From Peptococcaceae bacterium UBA7702 (GTDB lineage: Bacteria > Bacillota > Dehalobacteriia > UBA7702), in assembly GCA_002482535.1 (NCBI GenBank), contig DLGE01000005.1:1-64000 (forward strand): DNA of 64,000 nt, written 5' to 3'. The notes under the pieces were generated by a model. It did no database searches, had not been told where the DNA came from, and saw only the letters and a program-made list of their open reading frames with translations. Positions 24,444-32,255 of the stretch are shown piece by piece (the stretch's first letter is position 1; each line of letters begins with the position of its first letter). A program made the translations under genes and the position numbers.

Positions 24444-25133
24444 ATGTTCTATATTGAGGCGCCGAACTTTGAAGAGATCGGTAAAACAGCGCTATTTACA
24501 GGGATCGACGGAGCGGAACTGCCCAAGATATTCAGTTGCCTCCACGCTATGGTCTGTCATTACCGCAAAGACGGTTATATCATCAGAAGCGGCGATAGGG
24601 AAAAACGTTTCGGTATTGTGTTGGATGGCCGTGTTTTCGTGCTTGCGGAAGAACACGACGGTAGCCGTACGATTTTGGCGGACCGGCGGAAAAACGAGAT
24701 TTTTGGTACCTCCGTTGCTGTGGAGGAGGATAGCGATAGTCTCAGCATCGTTGCCGCCGGGGATCACTGCCGGGTTTTGATCATCGATATCGACACGATC
24801 TTCTGGGACTGTTCCCTGTCTTTTACCACCCATCAGCAGCTGCTTTTTAATCTGGCGCGGGTTTTGGCTTTGAGCAACCTGCGTATGATGCGCAAGTTTC
24901 GTCATATTTCTCAGCATTCTCTGCGCAAAAAGATCGTTTCTTATCTCACGGAACAAAGCGAACTGGCCAACAGCCACGATTTTAGCATTGATTTTGACCG
25001 CCAGGGTATGGCCGATTATTTGGGCGCCGACCGTTCCGCCCTTTCGGCGGAACTTTCTAAGATGCGCAAGGAAGAGTTGTTGAGCTTTCGTAAAAATAGC
25101 TTTATCTTAAAAGACGCCTTTTTTCATAAATAA
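24444..25133 (+). CDS. Crp/Fnr family transcriptional regulator
   Basis: A 229-residue regulator with an N-terminal cyclic-nucleotide-binding-fold sensor (YIIRSGDREKRFGIVLDGRVFV) and a C-terminal winged helix (FDRQGMADYLGADRSALSAELSKMRKEELL). The sensor lacks the cyclic-AMP phosphate-cassette arginine/serine and the N-terminal Fnr iron-sulfur cysteine cluster, so the ligand is unknown. Divergence from dfx suggests it controls the oxygen/superoxide defence genes from 20.9 to 24.4 kb, in the manner of the many clostridial Crp/Fnr proteins beside redox genes. Confidence 0.88.
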   Translation: MFYIEAPNFEEIGKTALFTGIDGAELPKIFSCLHAMVCHYRKDGYIIRSGDREKRFGIVLDGRVFVLAEEHDGSRTILADRRKNEIFGTSVAVEEDSDSLSIVAAGDHCRVLIIDIDTIFWDCSLSFTTHQQLLFNLARVLALSNLRMMRKFRHISQHSLRKKIVSYLTEQSELANSHDFSIDFDRQGMADYLGADRSALSAELSKMRKEELLSFRKNSFILKDAFFHK

Positions 25134-25232
25134 AGATATTGAAAATAGAGGCGTAGAAAACGTTTTTTCTTTTATTTTCTCTTACGCATTGACATTTTAC
25201 GAGTGTTCTTTATAATGGGATTAGGGTAAAAA

Positions 25233-25254
25233 AAGTCCGGCCAAAGCCGGACTT
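25233..25254 (-). terminator. Terminator of the tRNA(CAU) gene
   Basis: AAGTCCGGC, loop TTTG, GCCGGACTT followed by TTTTTTT on the minus strand, four bases beyond the tRNA CCA end. Confidence 0.9.
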
Positions 25255-25257
25255 CTA

Positions 25258-25332
25258 TGGTGGGCCCACCTGGGATCGAACCAGGGACCAACCGGTTATG
25301 AGCCGGGGGCTCTACCGCTGAGCTATAGGCCC
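25258..25332 (-). tRNA. tRNA with CAU anticodon, probably tRNA-Ile2
   Basis: A full cloverleaf reads on the minus strand: acceptor GGGCCTA pairing with TGGGCCC, D-arm AGCTCAGCGGTAGAGC, anticodon loop CTCATAA, T-arm CCTGG-TTCGATC-CCAGG, discriminator A and encoded CCA. The CAU anticodon means Met or lysidine-modified Ile. C4 and C5 in the acceptor stem, both paired to G, match what TilS recognises, which favours Ile2, but elongator Met is not excluded. Confidence 0.93.
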
Positions 25333-25357
25333 TCAAGTGTTTTTCTGCGCAACTCCT

Positions 25358-25387
25358 ATTATACTATGGGTTTTCCTTCCTTGTCAA
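25358..25387 (-). promoter_or_regulatory. Promoter of the tRNA(CAU) gene
   Basis: On the minus strand TTGACA, 18 bases, TATAAT, about 25 bases upstream of the tRNA; it overlaps the start of the comEA region on the other strand. Confidence 0.8.
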
Positions 25388-25405
25388 TTGGAAAGATTCT
25401 TGCAT

Positions 25406-25813
25406 ATGAACCAGAAAAAAACGTTGATATTCATCATGATATTGCTTTTCGGCGCTGCCTGTTTTGGCGGCGGCGCTCTCTTTGGCCAGCATATTTTGGT
25501 GGCCAACGGTTTTGTTTACGCCGCGGCAGAAGCCGATGCGCAGGCGGAAACAGAAAACGGTTCAACCACAACGGATGCGGCTGCCCCAACCTCAACGGAA
25601 ACCGACGCCGCCGCAACGTTACCCATCAACATCAACACCGCCGGTTACGATGAGCTGATGTCGGTGAAAGGCATTGGCGAAGTCACCGCCGGAAAGATTC
25701 TCGATGCCCGAGCGGAGGCGGGTGTTTTTAGCGATACCTACGATCTCGTGACCTACGGTGTCATGGGGGATGTGAAATACAGTCATTTGAAAGACTATTT
25801 AACGGTGGATTAA
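25406..25813 (+). CDS. comEA: Helix-hairpin-helix DNA-binding competence protein ComEA
   Basis: A 135-residue membrane-anchored protein: N-terminal hydrophobic helix (TLIFIMILLFGAACFGG), a Thr/Ala-rich linker, and a C-terminal helix-hairpin-helix pair (ININTAGYDELMSVKGIGEVTAGKI). ComEA binds transforming double-stranded DNA outside the membrane. comEC follows with no gap. The usual SLBB domain found in longer ComEA proteins is absent, so this is a short form. ATG chosen at 25406, with GGAAAG upstream. Confidence 0.88.
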   Translation: MNQKKTLIFIMILLFGAACFGGGALFGQHILVANGFVYAAAEADAQAETENGSTTTDAAAPTSTETDAAATLPININTAGYDELMSVKGIGEVTAGKILDARAEAGVFSDTYDLVTYGVMGDVKYSHLKDYLTVD

Positions 25814-28111
25814 ATGAGAACGCCGTTCTTTCTTTTCGCCGTTACGTATATGCTGTCTTTGATTGGCAGCCGCTTTGTCCAGGGCCATATCAGTATCTGT
25901 CTGCTGCTTACGGTTTTGGGAGCGGTTGTCTTTTTTGTACTCCGTTCTTTGCAGCGGTTTCCCTGGTATGTCTGGCTTTTGGGCCTCGTTTTCGCCTTTG
26001 GTTTCTGCTATGGTGAAGCGAGGGAAGCGATGCAGCCGGAGAACCCCTTTGGCGGGGAGCAAACCGTAACCGTCCAGGGGTTTGTGGTTAGCGATCCGAC
26101 TTTAACGGCAACGGGTTTGAAGTGCGTTCTTTCCGTTACCGCCAAAGATGGAGAACCCTTGACGGAACCGGTGAAAATTTACGTTCTCGCACCGCGGGAA
26201 AGTAGCCTGGTTTACGGCGATGAACTGACGGTTACCGGTGATTTTTTAGTGTCCCAAGTGGCGAATCCCGGCGGTTTTGACTATCAGCACTATTTGGAGG
26301 AACGGGGATTTTACGGCCTTCTCTCCGCCCTTTATGGCGGCAGTGTTACGCAGATCTCAACTGGGAACGGCCATGGTTTGATGGAGCTTGCCTATTGGCT
26401 GAAACACCGTTTTGAGGCGGCTCTCGCCTATCTCCCCTCGGAGCAGCGCGGTGTGATTGACGGTATTTTCTTTGGTGACACGTCGGATATTGACGCTTCC
26501 ACCTCGGATGTGTTGATGAAAAGCGGCATCTACCATTGTTTTTCCGTGTCCGGTCTCCATGTCGGTTATATCGTGCTGTTTTTATCACTGCTTTGCCAAG
26601 GGCTGAAACAGGGTAGGCTGCAAAAGCTGCTGTTGATCGCCGTATGCCTGTTTTTCTATGGCGCCATGACCGGATTTTCCGCGCCGGTGCTGCGGGCCTC
26701 GATCATGTGTTTGATGATCTATGGCGCCGATCTTTTCGGCCGTGAGAAGAATCACTTCAACGGCTTGGCCATGGCATCTTTGTTGATCTTACTGTGGAGC
26801 CCCGCTACGCTGTTTCAGGTCAGCTTTCAGTTGTCATTTTTGGCGATGTTCTCCATCCTCTTTGTAATGCCCTGGCTGAACCGGCTGGTTAAAAAAGATT
26901 TTTACGGCAAAGACGCCATCCTCGTCACCGTGGCGGCACAGATCGGTATGACGCCTCTGTTGGCCTATGATTTTCATATCATCAGCATCGTCACCTTGCT
27001 GGTCAGCACCGTTAGCTGCCTGATCGTCGGGGTTATGGTGATCTTTTGTTTCGCTGCCTTGATCGTCGCCGCTTTTTGGCCTCCTCTCGGCGTTTTGTTT
27101 TTGATCCCCTGCGGTTTACTGGGTACGCTGATCGTCAAGGGCGTTACCGCCGCCACAGCGCTGCCCTTGGCCTATTTGGTCAAAGGTGATTTCAGTATTT
27201 GGCTGTTGCTCCTGATGTATGCGGTGATCGTTCTCCTCCTTGTCCTGCCCTGGTTGCAACGGCGCAGAGGATGGTCGGCTCTGTTGCTGACCGCCTGTTT
27301 CGTTCTATTTTTGCTTCCCCTGGGGCAGAGCCGGGATGAGCTTACGGTGACCTTTCTCGCGGTGGGAGAAGGGGATGCCATCTATATCCATACCCCGGCA
27401 GGGGAGGATTTGATGATCGACGCTTGCGATAGAGGAAACAACGGGGAAGTCTATTATATCATCCGTCCTTACCTGCTGTATCAGGGGGTGAGCCATATTG
27501 ACCGCATGATCCTCTCCCATAACGACATCGATCACAGCGGCGGCGTGGATTATCTCAACGAGTTTTTCGGGATTTCTTCCTACGTTCTGGCCCGCGCGGC
27601 GGCCTATACTTATGATGAACTTTCCGCCCAGGCCATGGCCGATGAGGCTGTGCTCACTTGGGTTTCCGCCGGGGATGTCTTGGACCTGGGTAGAAATACG
27701 ACGTTGGAGATTTTCTATCCCGATGAGGCTGAGGAGGCTTACGGCAATGACCTCAGTATGGTGGCGCGTCTCTCCTACGGTGACTTTTCCGTGCTCTTTA
27801 CCGGGGACGTTGAGGAAGGCGGTATCGGTTCCCTGTTAACTTCGGGGCAAGACATCAGTGCCGATATCTTAAAAATTCCCCATCACGGCAGCAAATACAG
27901 CTATGATGAGGATTTTTATGAAGCGGTATCTCCGGAAAATATGGTGGTAAGCGTCGGTAAGAACAGCTACGGTCATCCCTATGAAGGTATCATCGACTAT
28001 TGTGCAACGGAAAAGATCGGCTGTTTTCGCACGGATTTGGACGGTTCCATTACCGTGGTCAGCGACGGCAGCGGTTATGAAATTACTACTTATGCAGACG
28101 GTCAAAAATAA
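25814..28111 (+). CDS. comEC: DNA internalisation channel ComEC/Rec2
   Basis: A 765-residue integral membrane protein. N-terminal helices and an OB-like soluble domain (VTVQGFVVSDPTLTATG; GGFDYQHYLEERGFYG) lead to the multi-helix Competence domain (SGLHVGYIVLF, TGFSAPVLRASIM), then a metallo-beta-lactamase-like domain with SHNDIDHSGG and IPHHGSKYSYDEDF. ComEC carries single-stranded DNA across the membrane; the C-terminal domain probably degrades the non-transforming strand. It forms an operon with comEA and its 3-prime end overlaps the convergent amidase gene by 26 bases. Confidence 0.95.
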   Translation: MRTPFFLFAVTYMLSLIGSRFVQGHISICLLLTVLGAVVFFVLRSLQRFPWYVWLLGLVFAFGFCYGEAREAMQPENPFGGEQTVTVQGFVVSDPTLTATGLKCVLSVTAKDGEPLTEPVKIYVLAPRESSLVYGDELTVTGDFLVSQVANPGGFDYQHYLEERGFYGLLSALYGGSVTQISTGNGHGLMELAYWLKHRFEAALAYLPSEQRGVIDGIFFGDTSDIDASTSDVLMKSGIYHCFSVSGLHVGYIVLFLSLLCQGLKQGRLQKLLLIAVCLFFYGAMTGFSAPVLRASIMCLMIYGADLFGREKNHFNGLAMASLLILLWSPATLFQVSFQLSFLAMFSILFVMPWLNRLVKKDFYGKDAILVTVAAQIGMTPLLAYDFHIISIVTLLVSTVSCLIVGVMVIFCFAALIVAAFWPPLGVLFLIPCGLLGTLIVKGVTAATALPLAYLVKGDFSIWLLLLMYAVIVLLLVLPWLQRRRGWSALLLTACFVLFLLPLGQSRDELTVTFLAVGEGDAIYIHTPAGEDLMIDACDRGNNGEVYYIIRPYLLYQGVSHIDRMILSHNDIDHSGGVDYLNEFFGISSYVLARAAAYTYDELSAQAMADEAVLTWVSAGDVLDLGRNTTLEIFYPDEAEEAYGNDLSMVARLSYGDFSVLFTGDVEEGGIGSLLTSGQDISADILKIPHHGSKYSYDEDFYEAVSPENMVVSVGKNSYGHPYEGIIDYCATEKIGCFRTDLDGSITVVSDGSGYEITTYADGQK

Positions 28112-28838
28112 AATCGAGCCAGGATTCTTTGGAATCCTGCTTATTATAATAATTGACGATACCGCCATAAATGGCGGCGACGACTTTTTCTTGATAGTTC
28201 TTGTCGTTTAGAAGGGCTTCTTCTTCGGGATTGGAGAGAAAACCGGTTTCCACGATGATGGCTGGGATATCGAGAACGTACATAATGTAGGCGCTGCTCA
28301 GCGTCAAAGCCTTACGATCGGTGTTTTTCAGTTTTTCTACGAGGCTATCCTGAATGGATTCGGCCAAGAGCTTGCCTTCTTCCGATTCGGGATAATAGAA
28401 CACCTGGGCGCCGTGGTAGGAACTGCCGGGAACAGCATTACACTGAATGCTGATGAAGAGCTCCGCTTTTTTCTTGGTTACGATTTTGGCGCGGTGGTCG
28501 AGATCTTCTTTTTTAACGTCACTGTATGCGGTATCGTCGGTGCGGGTCATAATGACCACAGCGCCTTTTTCTTCTAAGAGCGCTTGCAGCTTTAACGCAA
28601 GAAGCAGGTTGATCTCTTTTTCCGCCGTGCCGTTAAAGCCGATGGCTCCGGGGTCGCTACCGCCGTGACCGGCGTCGATGGCGATGATTTTGCCGGTGAG
28701 GGTTTTCCCGCTTTTGACGGCGGCGCTTTTTTCCGCGTAGGTGACGACGGGAACCACCAACAAGGCGCAACAGAGTACAATGGCAAAACAGAAGACTGTA
28801 TACGGCCGAAAAGATCGAATCAAGACAAGCTGTTTCAT
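28086..28838 (-). CDS. N-acetylmuramoyl-L-alanine amidase (CwlD-like)
   Basis: A 250-residue exported Amidase_3 enzyme with a signal anchor (PYTVFCFAIVLCCALLVVPVV). Zinc-site blocks are AIDAGHGGSDPG (His), EKEINLLLALK (Glu) and the catalytic Glu in IIVETGFLSNPEE. The usual third ligand motif SIHxNA reads SIQCNA. It cleaves stem peptides from muramic acid in peptidoglycan. The size, single catalytic domain and lack of wall-binding repeats recall CwlD, which makes muramic-delta-lactam in spore cortex; the ger operon in this window makes that plausible but unproven. Confidence 0.85.
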   Translation of the reverse strand: MKQLVLIRSFRPYTVFCFAIVLCCALLVVPVVTYAEKSAAVKSGKTLTGKIIAIDAGHGGSDPGAIGFNGTAEKEINLLLALKLQALLEEKGAVVIMTRTDDTAYSDVKKEDLDHRAKIVTKKKAELFISIQCNAVPGSSYHGAQVFYYPESEEGKLLAESIQDSLVEKLKNTDRKALTLSSAYIMYVLDIPAIIVETGFLSNPEEEALLNDKNYQEKVVAAIYGGIVNYYNKQDSKESWLDFIFDRLHK

Positions 28839-28916
28839 GAAGCACTCCCTAAAGATGTCGGTTTATTGCATTTTATGACGGCTTTTTCAATGATATGCGT
28901 TGCCGTTTGGGCGCGG

Positions 28917-29639
28917 TCAATCGAAAAGGTCGATATTTTTTTCTTTTCCGTCTTTTAAATAGGCCCTGAATTTGCCATCCGCATCGGCAATGGCCAGCAA
29001 AACATCACGTTCATTATGAATGTTCTGGGTTGCCAGTTGATCTTTGAGCCAATGAGGGGTTTTGCCGATGGATTTTAGATGTTTCTCCATAATTTTGCCG
29101 TCGATGATGACGTTTGCCGTCAGGGTGGCATCGGTGGGAAAACGCTGTACATCCTTGGGGGTTAGGGGTGCTTTTTCACTTTTTGGCAGGAAAGAGAGGG
29201 CGCCATTGGGCTCGATGATAATGTATTCCAGGTCGTTTAGATCGAAATAGCCGTTGACCCGGCTGAGACTGGTGACATCGTTCATATCGAGGTGGTTCTT
29301 TTTTAGATTCTTTTCTAAAAACCGTCCCTTATATAGCAAAATTTCCGGTTTGCCGGTGAAAAAACGTCGGGCGCGGATACTTTTGCTGCCCCAAAATGCC
29401 ATACCGATGGAGACTAAGGCATAAACAAAGAGCCCCACGGCGGCGCCCCAGAGGGGAATCCGGGTATCCACGGCAGTGGCGGCGGCGATGGAGCCGGTGG
29501 AGATGCCCAAGGCATAATCGTAGAAGGTCATTTGGGCAATTTGTCTGGGTCCGATGATTTTTGCCATAACGAAGAGCAAACAGACGGAAATGAAAGCGCG
29601 CAGAGTATACTCACCAAAATCGAGGAAGAAGGAATCCAT
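28917..29639 (-). CDS. DUF421 family membrane protein (YetF-like)
   Basis: A 240-residue protein with three N-terminal transmembrane helices and the DUF421 cytosolic domain. Family landmarks are GPRQIAQMTFYDYALGISTGSIAA, GKPEILLYKGRF, and NDVTSLSRVNGYFDLNDLEYIIIEPNGALS. In spore formers the family includes spore-envelope proteins such as YetF; the biochemical role is unknown. It is leftward, between the amidase and the divergent tRNA-Ala. Confidence 0.85.
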   Translation of the reverse strand: MDSFFLDFGEYTLRAFISVCLLFVMAKIIGPRQIAQMTFYDYALGISTGSIAAATAVDTRIPLWGAAVGLFVYALVSIGMAFWGSKSIRARRFFTGKPEILLYKGRFLEKNLKKNHLDMNDVTSLSRVNGYFDLNDLEYIIIEPNGALSFLPKSEKAPLTPKDVQRFPTDATLTANVIIDGKIMEKHLKSIGKTPHWLKDQLATQNIHNERDVLLAIADADGKFRAYLKDGKEKNIDLFD

Positions 29640-29701
29640 ATCATCACCTGTACTTTTTTAAAGTTATTGTTCCTCTGGATTCAATTTTTATTAGAAAAAA
29701 G

Positions 29702-29730
29702 TTGCGCGCAGAGAAAAAACATGATACAAT
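29702..29730 (+). promoter_or_regulatory. Promoter of tRNA-Ala
   Basis: TTGCGC (29702-29707), 17 bases, TACAAT (29725-29730), twelve bases before the tRNA. Confidence 0.65.
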
Positions 29731-29741
29731 ATACTCTACTT

Positions 29742-29817
29742 GGGGGCGTAGCTCAGCTGGGAGAGCGTTCGGTTCGCATCCGAGAGGTCAAGGGTTCGAA
29801 TCCCTCCGTCTCCACCA
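29742..29817 (+). tRNA. tRNA-Ala(CGC)
   Basis: A full cloverleaf with anticodon loop TTCGCAT, D-arm AGCTCAGCTGGGAGAGC, T-arm AGGG-TTCGAAT-CCCT and encoded CCA. The acceptor stem carries G3-U70, the alanine identity pair, which supports the Ala call for anticodon CGC. A terminator follows. Confidence 0.95.
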
Positions 29818-29828
29818 CATTTTTGTCG

Positions 29829-29870
29829 AAAGAAGTCGATTGTTGTTGCAGTCGGCTTCTTTTGTTTTTA
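29829..29870 (+). terminator. Terminator of tRNA-Ala
   Basis: AAAGAAGTCGA (29829-29839) pairs, with one G-U, with TCGGCTTCTTT (29852-29862), followed by TGTTTTT. Confidence 0.8.
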
Positions 29871-29986
29871 TATAGCAGAATATCGCCAATTTATAAGAGA
29901 TATGATCCATCATGCGGAGGAGTTTATCATGGTAAAAATGCTGTTTGGGAGGACACTTTGAAACCTCCCCTCAGCGGAGCAAAAAT

Positions 29987-30015
29987 ATAAAGAGCGAATA
30001 TACTTCGCTCTTTAT
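29987..30015 (-). terminator. Terminator for the SBBP operon
   Basis: ATAAAGAGCGAA, a five-base loop and TTCGCTCTTTAT make a perfect 12-bp stem, with a T-rich tract on the minus strand. It lies 115 bases past the end of the leftward SBBP gene. Confidence 0.75.
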
Positions 30016-30129
30016 GCGCGCGTATTAAAGCAATCGGTTCACAGCTTTATTCCGGTCATTCATATACAAGGCATTACCCCGGCAATCCGATATCGAGGAT
30101 CGACTCCGCACCTTCCCGGACACGAAACA

Positions 30130-32205
30130 CTAGAGCTTCGTGAGTATCACGGAGGCCTTTGCGTACAGCGCAAACTTCGTGCGGTAAACAAATGCGTCTG
30201 TAACTCCGGATCTGGTGGTTTGAAATGCGCCCGGCGTGACCGGAAAATTACTTGAAGCCGTAGAGCCCGCAATATAAATGCTTCCATCCGTGCCGATGGC
30301 AATGCCGACATTATAATAAGCAAAGTCGACTATAAAGCCGCCTATATAGTTGGATACCATAAAAGAAGTCCCGTCTTCCGATACGATCGTGAGGAAAACG
30401 GCGGTAGGGTCTTGCAGGGCGCTAGGCCTTACCCAGGGGGTTGTTGGGAAGTTGGATGAATATGTGTAACCGGTTACACATGCTCGGTTGCCGGAAGCCA
30501 GCGCTATTCCACTTCCCCAATCCTGATCATTTCCGCCCAAATAGGTGCTGTAAACCAATGCCGAGCCATCGACCGACAGTTTCAACACAAAAGCATCTTT
30601 GTAGCCGCCGCCATAGGCGCTTTGCGGTGCGCTGGGGGTAACCGGAAAATCCGCAGACGAAGTAGTGCCCGACACATAGGCGTTTCCTTGCTCGTCTGCA
30701 CAGATAGCGTAAGCTTGATCGCTGTCACTGCCGCCTACAAAGGTGGAATAAACGAGACTGGAACCGTCCGGCGAAAATTTTGTTACAAACGCATTCGGGT
30801 AGCCCTTCAAGGTTGTCTGAAACGCGCCGGGGGTTACGGGGAAATCCGGGGAGAATGTTGTACCCGTGGCGTATACGCTGCCCGCCGTGTCAATTGCAAT
30901 TCCGTATATATATGTGTCGCTGTTGTTGCCGCTGCCGCCAAGATACGTGGAATAGATCAGCGCCGTGCCGTCTGCCGAGAGCTTTGAGATAAATCCATTG
31001 CGGCCTCCACTGTAAGCCGGCTGAAAAGCCCCCGGCGTGGTAGGGAAATCCCCCCCTGTGTCCCCGCCCACATAAGCGAAGCCATCCGCATCCACCCGGA
31101 TAGAATAAGCGAAATCGCTTGCATTGCCGCCAAGGTAGGTGGAATACACAAGGCTTGCGCCATCCGGCGAAAGCTTGGTGACGAAGCAATCTTGTGCACC
31201 CTTGTTACTTGTCTGAAATGCCCCCGGCGTTACGGGGAAATCAGTAGACGATGTCGCCCCGGCAACATAGGCGTGACCGGCGCTGTCTATCGCAATTGCA
31301 TTGCCTCCTTCACCGCCATCGTCACTCCCTCCAAGATAAGTGGAATAAAGTAACTGGCTGCCGTCTGCGCTGAACTTTGTAACAAATCCGGAAATACTGC
31401 CGTGAAGATCTGCTTGGAAAGCACCCGGCGTAATGGGGAAATTAGGCGATAATGTTGAACCAGTAATATAGGCGCAGCCTTCGGCGTCTACCGCTATGGC
31501 GCGGCCAATGTCGACTTCACTTCCGCCCAAAAGCGTCGCGTAGGGCAAAAGCGGGTCGATGATAAGCTCCCGCGCGGGGTCGTAGCCTTCGTCAAGCCAA
31601 AAGCCATAGGAAAGCGCTCCGTCTATCCGGTACCCGCAAGGCACATTCACACGCCGCCCGTCTATCATTTGATAGGCGACTGGGGCATCTTCGTGTACTT
31701 CGCCGTAGGGGTGCGTCAGCACGAGGCTGCCGTCGTCACTGACGGACAGGCTGTCCGCGCCCTCGCAGGTCAGCCGGATGGCGTCGGGATTTGTTCCCGC
31801 CGCGATGTGCCAGTCAAGCTTGATTCCCTTTTCCGTGTGCCGGATGCTTAGGCTGATGCCTTCCCATACATCGTTATATCTTAATTGCCCATAGGTGGGA
31901 ATGTTGCTTTTCCATTTATCTGCGTTGCTTCCTATAAAATAGTTTACCTTGCCCTCGTAGAGTTCAACTCCCTGCACGGATAAATCGGGGTTTGCGTTTA
32001 CAAACCCCATGGACAAAGCCACGCCGCGCGTCCCGTCCGCTTCATCCTTGGCAAGCTCCATCACGTGGAGAATGCGCGACTTCATAAAATAAAACTGGGT
32101 ATGCTTTGCGGAGGCGGCAAACAGCGCCTCCTGCGGATATTGCCCATGATTTGGGACAAAGAAAGCCGAGGTTTTCACCGCGCTTTCCTGCGTTTTCGCC
32201 TTCAT
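30130..32205 (-). CDS. SBBP-repeat beta-propeller protein (copy 1)
   Basis: A 691-residue protein with no signal peptide or membrane helix. Residues ~1-225 form a conserved N-terminal beta-rich domain (FFVPNHGQYPQEALF, NYFIGSNADKWKSNIP, YDPARELIIDPLLPYATLLGG). Then about eight SBBP repeats of ~55 residues follow, each built as AIAVDxxGxAYVTGxTxSxxFPVTPGAFQ...DGSxLVYSTYLGG, expected to fold as a beta-propeller. It is a close paralogue of the next gene upstream. Lack of an export signal next to a collagen-like gene suggests a mother-cell-made spore-surface protein, an inference. Confidence 0.85.
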   Translation of the reverse strand: MKAKTQESAVKTSAFFVPNHGQYPQEALFAASAKHTQFYFMKSRILHVMELAKDEADGTRGVALSMGFVNANPDLSVQGVELYEGKVNYFIGSNADKWKSNIPTYGQLRYNDVWEGISLSIRHTEKGIKLDWHIAAGTNPDAIRLTCEGADSLSVSDDGSLVLTHPYGEVHEDAPVAYQMIDGRRVNVPCGYRIDGALSYGFWLDEGYDPARELIIDPLLPYATLLGGSEVDIGRAIAVDAEGCAYITGSTLSPNFPITPGAFQADLHGSISGFVTKFSADGSQLLYSTYLGGSDDGGEGGNAIAIDSAGHAYVAGATSSTDFPVTPGAFQTSNKGAQDCFVTKLSPDGASLVYSTYLGGNASDFAYSIRVDADGFAYVGGDTGGDFPTTPGAFQPAYSGGRNGFISKLSADGTALIYSTYLGGSGNNSDTYIYGIAIDTAGSVYATGTTFSPDFPVTPGAFQTTLKGYPNAFVTKFSPDGSSLVYSTFVGGSDSDQAYAICADEQGNAYVSGTTSSADFPVTPSAPQSAYGGGYKDAFVLKLSVDGSALVYSTYLGGNDQDWGSGIALASGNRACVTGYTYSSNFPTTPWVRPSALQDPTAVFLTIVSEDGTSFMVSNYIGGFIVDFAYYNVGIAIGTDGSIYIAGSTASSNFPVTPGAFQTTRSGVTDAFVYRTKFALYAKASVILTKL

Positions 32206-32255
32206 ATCTATTTTCCTCCCATTTGGTTTTCATGTACCTCCCTGAGTATGAAAAA

